A DNA stretch of 6,699 bases from DASVHF01 sp036382695 (GCA_036382695.1 DASVHF010000063.1:1-6699); one strand, 5' to 3'. Counted from the first letter of the stretch, positions 1 through 5,578 are shown. Notes: a model not told the origin generated them from the sequence alone. Translations and numbers: made by a program.

Positions 1-436
1 CGTTTATTGTCCCGATACGTCCTCCAATCGCGATCACAGCACTAGAGATGGCAACCGAGATCGTGTTGCGGAATTTGAGCATGAACTGCTTCTTTAGATC
101 TCGAATCTTCTCGAACTGCCGATCAGTAAGACGGTGATAAACGCAGTGATACCATGTCTGATTCGCCCAGTTTCCAGCAAAGAGGATCACCTCTCCTGGA
201 TAATCAGGAAAGCCAAAATAGTAAAGGTGCTCCTCAAGACTGCTGGCTGGCGAAACAGCGATGATTTGGCCACCGACACTCCTTGCAGCTTCCGCAGCCA
301 CGTATGGTAAACCAGTGGCCGCACCATTTACCAAAGTACAGCCAGCATCAGCAATCGCTCGTCCTAGTCTTCGTGCGAGACCAACCTGCAACTTGGTGTA
401 ACCGAACGCTGACCCAGCAACCATGATGCTTGGCAC
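1..436 (-). CDS. SLOG/LOG-family Rossmann protein (TIGR00725-like), C-terminus beyond window edge
   Basis: About 145 N-terminal residues are visible; the rest lies left of base 1. Read leftward from GTG at 436, the protein opens with a Rossmann-like strand and turn (residues 5-11, VAGSAFG). An NGAATGLPYVAAEAA block follows (38-52), then IIAVSPASSLEEH (58-70), and a glycine motif AIGGRIGT (136-143) at the edge. This order matches SLOG-superfamily proteins of the lysine-decarboxylase-like group, whose last motif is normally PGGxGTxxE. Here the first residue is Ile rather than Pro, as in the TIGR00725-type branch, and the catalytic Glu would lie just outside. LOG members release cytokinin-type bases from nucleotides, but this branch has no settled substrate, so I give none. 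The GTG start is chosen because GGAGG sits 8 nt upstream; an in-frame ATG at 424 is poorly placed. GC content looks higher than in the genes at 1020-5578. Confidence 0.8.
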   Translation of the reverse strand, partial: MPSIMVAGSAFGYTKLQVGLARRLGRAIADAGCTLVNGAATGLPYVAAEAARSVGGQIIAVSPASSLEEHLYYFGFPDYPGEVILFAGNWANQTWYHCVYHRLTDRQFEKIRDLKKQFMLKFRNTISVAISSAVIAIGGRIGTIN

Positions 437-463
437 GACAAGCTCCTCCCAATGATATGGGTA

Positions 464-487
464 ACTTTGTGTGCAATAGCACAAAGT
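464..487. promoter_or_regulatory. Perfect 8-bp inverted repeat, operator-like, at SLOG gene promoter
   Basis: ACTTTGTG (464-471) and CACAAAGT (480-487) are perfect inverted copies separated by 8 bases. On the minus strand the dyad begins inside the -10 hexamer and covers the likely transcription start, the classic position for a repressor site. It would also form a stem-loop at or near the 5' end of the transcript, so it could act in RNA instead. The dyad is seen; its function is inferred. Confidence 0.45.
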
Positions 488-514
488 ATAAGTAAAGAAA
501 CTATGAGACGTCAA
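485..514 (-). promoter_or_regulatory. Sigma70-type promoter for the SLOG-family gene
   Basis: On the minus strand TTGACG (514-509) and TATACT (490-485) are separated by 18 bases; each matches the sigma70 consensus at five of six positions. The start would fall near 478, giving a leader of about 40 nt that ends with GGAGG and the GTG at 436. Confidence 0.6.
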
Positions 515-573
515 CTAGGAAAGTTAGAAATCAAAAGGTAAAAGTCAAAAATTTAGGCCTCACTCACTATAGT

Positions 574-602
574 TTGACGAGGGTAGGCTAATTTGGTAAA
601 CT
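574..602 (+). promoter_or_regulatory. Sigma70-type promoter for tRNA-Asp
   Basis: TTGACG (574-579) and TAAACT (597-602) lie 17 bases apart. Transcription would start near 609, about 12 nt before the mature tRNA 5' end. The -35 is near consensus; the -10 matches four of six positions. It is divergent from the SLOG promoter, with about 60 bases between the two -35 boxes. Confidence 0.55.
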
Positions 603-620
603 TACACAACGAAACAAGTT

Positions 621-696
621 GGGCCGGTAGCTCAGCGGTTAGAGTGCCTCTCTGTCGAAGAGGATGTCGCGGGTTCGAATCCCGTCCGGCCCGCCA
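621..696 (+). tRNA. tRNA-Asp (anticodon GUC)
   Basis: The 76-nt cloverleaf has acceptor arms GGGCCGG (621-627) and CCGGCCC (686-692), discriminator G and an encoded CCA (694-696). The anticodon stem is CCTCT/AGAGG and its seven-base loop CTGTCGA places GTC at positions 34-36. The T arm reads CGGGTTCGAATCCCG. All arms pair, so this looks like a functional gene. Confidence 0.95.
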
Positions 697-710
697 GCCA
701 TCCATTCCAC

Positions 711-746
711 GATCAAACCCATTTCTGTCAGAGATACCGTTTGATC
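711..746 (+). terminator. Stem-loop after tRNA-Asp, possible weak terminator
   Basis: GATCAAAC (711-718) pairs perfectly with GTTTGATC (739-746) across a 20-nt loop, which itself could form a small TCT/AGA stem. The following bases (TATTTAAG) are only mildly T-rich. It could terminate or protect the 3' end of the tRNA-Asp transcript. As an intrinsic terminator it is suboptimal because of the large loop and poor U-run. Confidence 0.4.
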
Positions 747-769
747 TATTTAAGAGTAATTAGTATCAA

Positions 770-798
770 TTGACCAGCCTTTAATATATTGCTATAGT
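770..798 (+). promoter_or_regulatory. Strong sigma70-type promoter for the structured RNA / LysM transcript
   Basis: TTGACC (770-775) and TATAGT (793-798) have the optimal 17-base spacing and match consensus at five of six positions each. The predicted start, about 805-806, coincides with the first base pair of a 5'-terminal hairpin. This is the best promoter in the window, yet no gene begins within 200 nt of it. Confidence 0.65.
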
Positions 799-804
799 AT
801 CCTC

Positions 805-943
805 CGTACTTCGAAACACAAGGTTTCTCAGTACTCTTGGCTACTGCGCCTAGAAGGCTAAGTGTGCTTCGCATTCTGCGTTCGGAAGACGAACTAAGTA
901 CTTCCCTAGCAAAACGAAGGGTCGAGAGACGAAACTCTTTTTT
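805..943 (+). ncRNA. Structured RNA or attenuator leader upstream of the LysM gene (unrecognised family)
   Basis: No credible reading frame lies here, but the RNA folds into consecutive hairpins. The first is GTACU/AGTAC (806-810 with 830-834) plus GAAAC/GTTTC (813-817 with 823-827), separated by a symmetric UC/UC internal loop. The second is CTTGGC/GCTAAG (836-841 with 857-862). The third is GTTCG/CGAAC with a GAAGA loop (880-894). A small CCCT/AGGG stem (904-921) and a terminator-like hairpin come last. I compared it by eye with 6S, SRP, tmRNA, c-di-AMP and other common RNA motifs and saw no convincing match. Placement between a strong promoter and a U-run suits a small RNA of about 140 nt; placement 76 nt before the LysM gene equally suits a regulated leader. 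Confidence 0.4.
924..943 (+). terminator. Terminator-like hairpin with U-run
   Basis: GAGAG (924-928) pairs with CTCTT (935-939, one G-U) around the loop ACGAAA, followed by four more T and then ATTT. The stem is short, so termination is probably partial. Its 5' arm (924-930) can instead pair over 7 bp with 823-829, the 3' arm of the first leader hairpin, which would make it an attenuator. Confidence 0.45.
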
Positions 944-1019
944 ATTTCCTACTGCCTGAAGCTAAGAGGGACGAAATTGTTAGGATTATCTGCTCCTCGT
1001 TAATTATTCCATAAAGGAG

Positions 1020-1577
1020 GTGTTAGTTATCTTAAAAGCGTTTTGGACCTCGCAAAGATCAACAATAATTTCAGCTGTTATTGCTATTGCAGTAATCGCG
1101 GGTTTGTTTATCGTATTCAACGCTCTACCAGCAAATGAGTCAACGAAAGATACTGAAGAGAAAAAGCAAGAACAAATAAAAGAAGAGAAAGACAAAAAGG
1201 ACAAAGAGGAATCAAAAGACGGAAAAATAACCTTGCCAGCGACATATACAGTCGTACGTGGTGATCATCTCTGGAAAATATCGACTCAATTCTACAATAC
1301 TGGGCTTAATTGGACGTTGATAGCAGCGGAAAACAAATTGGCCAATCCAGACATTATTCATGCTGGAAATATCTTAACCATACCCAAAGAAGATACAAAG
1401 ATAAACGCTCGTACTCACACAGTGGTAAAAGGTGATACTCTTTGGGATATTGCGCAAGACTTTTACGGCTCAGGTTTTGAATGGACAAAAATAGCCAATG
1501 CCAATCCAGGCAAAATTGGCACCCTACCCAACGGCAATTCTCTCATAATACCCGGGCAAGTTTTAGCGATCCCATGA
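1020..1577 (+). CDS. Membrane-anchored protein with two LysM domains
   Basis: The product of about 185 residues has a short N-terminus, one hydrophobic segment (about 15-36) and a very Lys/Glu-rich linker (about 40-70). Two LysM repeats follow: LysM1 at about 75-122 (YTVVRGDHLWKIS...ILTIP) and LysM2 at about 132-179 (HTVVKGDTLWDIA...LIIP). LysM domains bind N-acetylglucosamine-containing glycans such as peptidoglycan, so the protein probably tethers the membrane to the wall or scaffolds envelope enzymes. No catalytic domain is present. The start is uncertain: GTG at 1020 overlaps the AAAGGAGG Shine-Dalgarno (1013-1020), and no ATG, GTG or TTG lies in frame at normal spacing behind it. An in-frame ATC at 1029, 8 nt behind GGAGG, could be a non-canonical start. 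It is transcribed by readthrough of the leader at 805-943 or from an unseen promoter. Confidence 0.88.
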   Translation: MLVILKAFWTSQRSTIISAVIAIAVIAGLFIVFNALPANESTKDTEEKKQEQIKEEKDKKDKEESKDGKITLPATYTVVRGDHLWKISTQFYNTGLNWTLIAAENKLANPDIIHAGNILTIPKEDTKINARTHTVVKGDTLWDIAQDFYGSGFEWTKIANANPGKIGTLPNGNSLIIPGQVLAIP

Positions 1578-1602
1578 CACCAGCTGGTAATTAGTATATA
1601 CT
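1574..1602 (+). promoter_or_regulatory. Promoter for tRNA-Gly, -35 overlapping the LysM stop codon
   Basis: ATGACA (1574-1579) and TATACT (1597-1602) are 17 bases apart and match consensus at five of six positions each. Transcription would start near 1609, about 7 nt before the tRNA. The TGA stop of the LysM gene (1575-1577) lies inside the -35 hexamer. Confidence 0.55.
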
Positions 1603-1615
1603 TAAACCATCACAA

Positions 1616-1690
1616 GCAGCTGTGGTGTAGCGGCAACATGCCTCCTTCCCAAGGAGGAGATCGGGGGTTCGAATCCCCTCAGCTGCTCCA
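1616..1690 (+). tRNA. tRNA-Gly (anticodon CCC)
   Basis: The 75-nt cloverleaf has acceptor arms GCAGCTG (1616-1622) and CAGCTGC (1680-1686), discriminator T and an encoded CCA (1688-1690). The anticodon stem CCTCC/GGAGG encloses TTCCCAA, giving anticodon CCC, which reads GGG codons. The T arm is GGGGGTTCGAATCCCCT-like and pairs fully. It has its own promoter overlapping the end of the preceding gene. Confidence 0.95.
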
Positions 1691-1707
1691 AGTTAAACTT
1701 GCGGACT

Positions 1708-1735
1708 TTGCATTTCTTCTAAGATTAAATATAAT
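1708..1735 (+). promoter_or_regulatory. Promoter candidate for the STAS-like gene
   Basis: A perfect TATAAT (1730-1735) lies 16 bases behind a poor TTGCAT (1708-1713). The start would be near 1742, leaving a leader of about 13 nt before the ATG at 1755, too short and A/T-rich to hold a Shine-Dalgarno. The -10 is convincing, the -35 is not. Confidence 0.4.
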
Positions 1736-1754
1736 TTCATAAATAAATCTATTT

Positions 1755-2162
1755 ATGGCTACGGATTCAGAAAACCAACAAACATACACAATAACTCAAG
1801 AAGGTGAAAAGACCATCATACTTACTTTCACGAAAATATTGTCGGAGGAAGAAAGTAATCACCAAGCAGAAGAAGTCGTCGCTACAATTATGGCAATTTT
1901 TAGTAAAAACCCGCAAAAGAGTTTCAACCTAATAATTGATCTCACCAAGTTAGAATCCTTACCTTCATTTTTTACGGACAGATCACGGAATGTGTATACT
2001 ACACTCTCAAAACATCCGCAATTACTTAGAGTCGCCGTCGTGGGCGCGAATATATTTTACAAACTAGTGACTAATTTTCTTATGACTAGTACAGGCAAAG
2101 GCCTCCGTATCCAATGGTTTGATAACAAACCTGATGCAATCTCTTGGCTGAACAAAGACTAG
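1755..2162 (+). CDS. SpoIIAA/STAS-like single-domain protein
   Basis: This small soluble protein (135 residues, no signal peptide or membrane segment) fits a STAS or SpoIIAA-like fold. A first pair of strands (about 10-27) is followed by a helix (31-50), a core strand FNLIIDLTKLE (57-67), a helix with DRSRNVYTTL (75-84), a strand LRVAVVG (91-97), a helix (99-112) and a closing strand plus helix RIQWFDNKPDAISWL (118-132). The Asp-containing strand and the closing 'eAiaWL' helix resemble SpoIIAA-like proteins (PF11964 type) and other stand-alone STAS-like domains. Their partners are usually unknown, so the function is not given. I see no serine at the usual SpoIIAA phosphorylation position that I would trust. 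No Shine-Dalgarno precedes the ATG. It sits alone between tRNA-Gly and tRNA-Thr with a likely promoter of its own. Confidence 0.7.
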   Translation: MATDSENQQTYTITQEGEKTIILTFTKILSEEESNHQAEEVVATIMAIFSKNPQKSFNLIIDLTKLESLPSFFTDRSRNVYTTLSKHPQLLRVAVVGANIFYKLVTNFLMTSTGKGLRIQWFDNKPDAISWLNKD

Positions 2163-2189
2163 ACATTATCCCAAATTAATACAATAATA

Positions 2190-2195
2190 TACAAT
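2190..2195 (+). promoter_or_regulatory. Candidate -10 element for the tRNA-Thr / Ig-protein transcript
   Basis: TACAAT lies about 24 nt before the tRNA 5' end, so transcription would start near 2202. The only -35 at usual spacing (around 2166-2172) is poor. The 57-base gap between the STAS-like gene and the tRNA is strongly A/T-rich up to 2197. Readthrough from the STAS-like gene is an alternative source of transcripts. Confidence 0.3.
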
Positions 2196-2219
2196 ACCGG
2201 AATTGGTTCTTTCTAACGT

Positions 2220-2295
2220 GCCGAAGTAGCTCAGTGGTCAGAGCGGCCGCTTCGTAAGCGGTAGGTCGTGGGTTCGAGTCCCACCTTCGGCTCCA
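2220..2295 (+). tRNA. tRNA-Thr (anticodon CGU)
   Basis: The 76-nt cloverleaf has acceptor arms GCCGAAG (2220-2226) and CTTCGGC (2285-2291), discriminator T and an encoded CCA (2293-2295). The anticodon stem GCCGC/GCGGT encloses TTCGTAA, giving anticodon CGT, which reads ACG. The T arm GTGGGTTCGAGTCCCAC pairs fully. The next gene starts three bases after the CCA, so the two are probably on one primary transcript. Confidence 0.95.
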
Positions 2296-2298
2296 AAT

Positions 2299-3030
2299 AT
2301 GAAGAAAAGCCAGAGGGTCGGTGTGCCCCATTATACTTATCGGCAAGACAAAACAGAAGAAAAGACGCTTTATCGCAGGTTGGCGATAATTGGCGGTATA
2401 ACTATCATTCTACTAATAGCGCTCGCGTTTTGGGGAGTGACTTTTATAAGTATCATCGGGCGGTTAGGAACAAAAGGTGAAGATGAAACAACGCGAATTA
2501 GCTTTGAGATACCTCTCCAAAAACCGTCTCTCACTTCTGTCCCTGAGTTTACTAACAAAGACGAAATAACTATATCAGGTACGACAACAAGCGAAGCAAG
2601 TCTAGTTCTTTACGTTAATGGAACACAAATAAGTAGAACTATCGCTGACACCAGCGGAAATTTTTCTTTCATCGATGTTTCCTTAAAAGAGGGTCTTAAC
2701 TTAATAAAAGTAATCGCTTCCAATGCTGCTGGAGATAACCAGGAAGAAAGAGTTTTAATCACTCTCGACAAAATCAAACCAGAACTGAAAATCACCTCAC
2801 CTACCAATGGTCAATCATTCCCAAAAGATACGGATACGATCACCATAAAGGGCGTGACCGAGCCAGACTCTACAGTACTTATTAATTCAATCCAAGGCAC
2901 TCTTGATCAAGACGGCAACTTCGCTTATACTCTGTCGGTTACTGTTGGAAAGAATAAAATTGAAGTTAAATCTACCGACAAAGCCGGCAATTCCAATATC
3001 GAAAAACTATCTATTACCGTAGGAGACTAA
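2299..3030 (+). CDS. Single-pass membrane protein with two bacterial Ig-like domains
   Basis: The 243-residue product has a basic cytoplasmic N-terminus (1-27), one transmembrane helix (about 28-53), a short linker, and two extracytoplasmic beta-rich repeats. Ig-like 1 spans about 77-157, and Ig-like 2 about 159-241. Both carry the alternating pattern of bacterial Ig-like or glucodextranase-B-like modules: 'ITISGTT', 'LYVNG', 'DTSGNFSF' and 'GLNLIKVIASNAAGDN' in the first; 'ITIKGVTEPDSTVLIN', 'DQDGNFAYTL' and 'GKNKIEVKSTDKAGN' in the second. Such modules mediate adhesion or spacing at the cell surface; no enzyme domain is attached. The ATG at 2299 lacks a Shine-Dalgarno because the tRNA ends at 2295. 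An in-frame GTG at 2323 has AGAGGG 5 nt upstream and would shorten the tail by 8 residues without touching the membrane helix. Its TAA overlaps the stop codon of the convergent ligase gene. Confidence 0.85.
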   Translation: MKKSQRVGVPHYTYRQDKTEEKTLYRRLAIIGGITIILLIALAFWGVTFISIIGRLGTKGEDETTRISFEIPLQKPSLTSVPEFTNKDEITISGTTTSEASLVLYVNGTQISRTIADTSGNFSFIDVSLKEGLNLIKVIASNAAGDNQEERVLITLDKIKPELKITSPTNGQSFPKDTDTITIKGVTEPDSTVLINSIQGTLDQDGNFAYTLSVTVGKNKIEVKSTDKAGNSNIEKLSITVGD

Positions 3031-4313
3031 GAAGTTTTGGCCCTTTTGGGCTGTAAACTAGCAAACCACGCCGCTACTGCTAAAAACACCCAAAATTGAC
3101 TACTCAGATCGTTCTTGAAGTACGGAACATCCACCAAACCGTGAATGAAAGTGTAAACCATTACCGCCAGTAAACCGACCGCTAGAAAATTGTCCCGGCG
3201 CCCCACCAACACACTCCAATACCTAGAGACTACCCAGAAAAAGACCAACAAACCTCCTATTCCCAACTCTGTCCAGAAATTTAGGAAGATGTTGTGAGGA
3301 TATTGATATGAATATGGCTCGCAAGTGGTGTAAGAAGGATAAATCTCTGGAAAACCAGAAAGCCCAGCCCCAAGTATTGGCTTATCAAAAAGCATTTGCC
3401 TTGTCGCTTGCCAAATACAAAGTCTTGAACCAACACTCTCTCCAAAACCAGCATGTTTTTTCAGCACAAATCTATCAATGTTAACAAAACCCAGTAATGA
3501 AATTATTAGGAAAAAGGCCAATAAAAGAAAAAACAACCATCTACTTAATCTTTTAAGAATTTCTGGTAAATGGGTGAAAATTGTTAGCGCACCAAAAAAC
3601 AATAACAATAAAACCAAGCCAGCACTAGCCCCGCGACTTTTAGAAAGGTAGATCGTGGCTAAGAACGATGCTAGAGCGACAATCAGAAACAAAATTAAAC
3701 TCCTTTTCTGCAAGCTGGATTTCTTATTTTTGATTGTCTCAGCTAAAAATCCCAATCCTACTGCGAAAAGAGGCCCGAGATAAAGACCTAAAGCATTTGG
3801 GTTGTTAAACACACCAGTTACTCGATCAATTGCAATAGACTCTGGAGAAAACGGATCAACTTTGAATATAGATTCCCCGATTGCAAGTACAGAAAGCCAG
3901 AGTCCGGAAAGAATGAGTGGAAGGACGACCCAATTAACTGATTTTTTCGCTAGCGACAAGTCTAAAATAACAATAAAAAGTAGCGCTGGTTCAATAAAAT
4001 ATGCTTTCCAAACCCCAGCGGCTGCTTGTAAATTTGGTGAGATAAATACCGAAAAGATACTAACAACTAGAAATATTACTAAAGGCCAAAAAAACGGCCC
4101 TCTAAGCCTCTCAAAGAGCCGTTGAATGCTGATATCGCCTCTTTTGATCTGTGATACACGCCATACGAACCATGACAAAAAAGAGCCTAAAATTAATACT
4201 TCCAACAAGGTGAGGGGGATAGGTGAGACACACCAAGCAAAATTACTACACCGAACTACATAGAGCGGTAAAGATATAAGTGTACTGGTCGTTATAATCT
4301 GGGTGACTCTCAT
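3027..4313 (-). CDS. O-antigen ligase / polymerase family membrane protein (WaaL/Wzy type)
   Basis: The 428-residue, roughly 10-12-helix protein is of usual length for the O-antigen ligase superfamily (PF04932). Landmarks in order: GVFNNPNALGLYLG (167-180), LSKSRGA with the conserved Arg (223-229, R227), then a periplasmic loop carrying GSRLCIWQATRQM (295-307), GAGLSGF (315-321) and YPHNIFLNFWTELGIGG (338-354) with the conserved His (H340). In studied ligases these Arg and His residues, facing the periplasm, are needed for transfer of a lipid-linked glycan. The family includes lipid-A-core ligases, Wzy polymerases and protein O-glycosyltransferases, which sequence alone does not separate. If the host lacks lipopolysaccharide, a polymerase or a wall/protein ligase is likelier. 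It overlaps the upstream flippase by four bases (ATGA), implying translational coupling. There is no visible terminator before its coding end meets the Ig-like gene. Confidence 0.85.
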   Translation of the reverse strand: MRVTQIITTSTLISLPLYVVRCSNFAWCVSPIPLTLLEVLILGSFLSWFVWRVSQIKRGDISIQRLFERLRGPFFWPLVIFLVVSIFSVFISPNLQAAAGVWKAYFIEPALLFIVILDLSLAKKSVNWVVLPLILSGLWLSVLAIGESIFKVDPFSPESIAIDRVTGVFNNPNALGLYLGPLFAVGLGFLAETIKNKKSSLQKRSLILFLIVALASFLATIYLSKSRGASAGLVLLLLFFGALTIFTHLPEILKRLSRWLFFLLLAFFLIISLLGFVNIDRFVLKKHAGFGESVGSRLCIWQATRQMLFDKPILGAGLSGFPEIYPSYTTCEPYSYQYPHNIFLNFWTELGIGGLLVFFWVVSRYWSVLVGRRDNFLAVGLLAVMVYTFIHGLVDVPYFKNDLSSQFWVFLAVAAWFASLQPKRAKTS

Positions 4314-5578
4314 CTCTTCTCGGTCCTAAAGGCAATAAACAAAACCCCAATACTTAATCCTAGTATCAATAGCTCACTAGCGATAGTAACAATAGCCGCG
4401 GCGTTGTACCCAAATCGTGGCACTAATACTAGGTTAGCTACCAAGTTAACGGCAGCGGCGAAGCCGTAAATAAACAGCATTTCCTTTGTTTTGCCCAAAG
4501 TAATTGCTAGCCACAGAGTAAGCGGCGTGATGAAAAATAACGGAAAGCCAAGAAACAAGATCCTGGTTGCCAAAAGGGCTGGCGAAAACTTTTGAAAGAT
4601 CAGGATACCGAATATGAAAGGCGCAGCCACCCAGCCTAGAATTAACCCAAAGACGCCGAGGAAAACCAAAGCAATCGCCAGCTTTTTTGTAAAGCTGATC
4701 AACGAACCGATACCCGCCTCCTTTTTCTGAACCATAATCGGATAACCAACATTCATTACAAAAGCTGGTAGGTAAATCGCCAACTCGAAAATTTTATAGG
4801 CAAATCCGTAAAAACCGGCGGCGGTTACACCAGTAAGGTTTAACGAAGACTTATAGTCTGCTAACAACACAATCTGTTTATCAATTTGAGCGTTAAATTG
4901 GCTAAAGATCAGTACTAAACCAATTGGAAAAGCCGCAAAAGCTATTTTTCGGGCGAAGTTAAGATCGAAGACCGGGGAGATTTCCCCTAGCTGGAAACGA
5001 ACCAAATAAAACGCTACCAGGACTCTTATTACACCACCGGCTACCAAAGCCGCAATAACAAACAAAATGCTATCAAAGCCCCTCACCGCTAAGAAAACCA
5101 GAATTAGGTTGGCAACTGCACCAATTGTGTCGGCAATCACCGCCTGATCGTAACGAATTCTAGCTTGGAACAAAGCTAGACTAGTAGCAGCAAGCGTTTG
5201 GGCAAATATCAAACCTAGCCCAATAATAATCCCCAATTTCGCCACTACCGGATAATCGGTAAATGCCAAAACGGCCGTGGCGATAAAAGCTACTAAAATC
5301 GAGACGATCAACCTTAACCCAAAAAGTTTTTTGAAGTACTCTTTTTGTTTTTCAGGATCGGCACCGATTTCACGAACAAAGATAGCATTCAAACCAAAAT
5401 CTGTGAAAACATAAAAGAGAGCGGTGTAACTTAAAATTGTGTTAAAAATCCCAAACTCCCCTACCGAAAATTTAGGTATAACCAATAGATAGATAATAAT
5501 TGCCGTCGAAAGAGTGGTAATTGCCTTACCAATTAGCTGAACCGCCGTATTGTAAGCAAGTTTAAAAGGAGTGTTCAT
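4310..5578 (-). CDS. Polysaccharide flippase, Wzx/MVF (MOP) superfamily
   Basis: The 422-residue, almost wholly hydrophobic protein has about 12-14 predicted helices, the expected size for lipid-linked oligosaccharide flippases (PF01943/PF13440 with a PF14667-like C-terminal half). Family features seen: an N-terminal YNTAVQLIGKAITT helix (9-22), FTDFGLNAIFVREIG (58-72), a helix break with Gln and Asp-Lys at FNAQIDKQIVLL (228-239), a short loop QKKEAGIGS (284-292), and PRFGYNAAAIVTIASE (387-402) near the end. The presumed role is flipping undecaprenyl-linked glycan across the cytoplasmic membrane, handing it to the ligase or polymerase encoded just downstream. No Shine-Dalgarno precedes ATG 5578 (the upstream bases read ACATATCCAA), so initiation is leaderless-like or depends on A/U-rich sequence. 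The gene lies behind the purM terminator, so it needs its own promoter within 5579-5621. Confidence 0.85.
   Translation of the reverse strand: MNTPFKLAYNTAVQLIGKAITTLSTAIIIYLLVIPKFSVGEFGIFNTILSYTALFYVFTDFGLNAIFVREIGADPEKQKEYFKKLFGLRLIVSILVAFIATAVLAFTDYPVVAKLGIIIGLGLIFAQTLAATSLALFQARIRYDQAVIADTIGAVANLILVFLAVRGFDSILFVIAALVAGGVIRVLVAFYLVRFQLGEISPVFDLNFARKIAFAAFPIGLVLIFSQFNAQIDKQIVLLADYKSSLNLTGVTAAGFYGFAYKIFELAIYLPAFVMNVGYPIMVQKKEAGIGSLISFTKKLAIALVFLGVFGLILGWVAAPFIFGILIFQKFSPALLATRILFLGFPLFFITPLTLWLAITLGKTKEMLFIYGFAAAVNLVANLVLVPRFGYNAAAIVTIASELLILGLSIGVLFIAFRTEKR

Noticed and set aside
683..760. Possible phage or element attachment site at the tRNA-Asp 3' end
   Set aside because: No repeat of the tRNA end, no integrase and no remnant gene is visible within the window.
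871..910. GTTCGGAAGACGAAC as a possible SRP RNA apical loop
   Set aside because: The asymmetric loop and the conserved GGAAGG/AGCAG segment of bacterial SRP RNA are missing; it is a simple hairpin.
945..1020. Resemblance of GAAGCTAAGAGG in the leader to the 3' part of the c-di-AMP (ydaO) riboswitch, attractive because that class often precedes LysM/wall genes
   Set aside because: Only a few bases agree; the conserved GGGGAACC-type and GGGUGAAUC-type segments are absent.
2268..2480. Open frame beginning inside tRNA-Thr and overlapping the Ig-like gene
   Set aside because: Its start lies in the T arm of the tRNA and its product has no recognisable pattern; the overlapping frame encodes the membrane helix and Ig-like repeats.
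3039..3052. GGCCC-TTTT-GGGCT hairpin as a bidirectional terminator
   Set aside because: Four GC pairs plus one wobble, within the ligase reading frame, and no T-run on either side.
3802..4125. 107-residue open frame on the + strand inside the ligase gene
   Set aside because: It is antisense to a well-supported membrane protein, lacks a ribosome site and shows no domain features.
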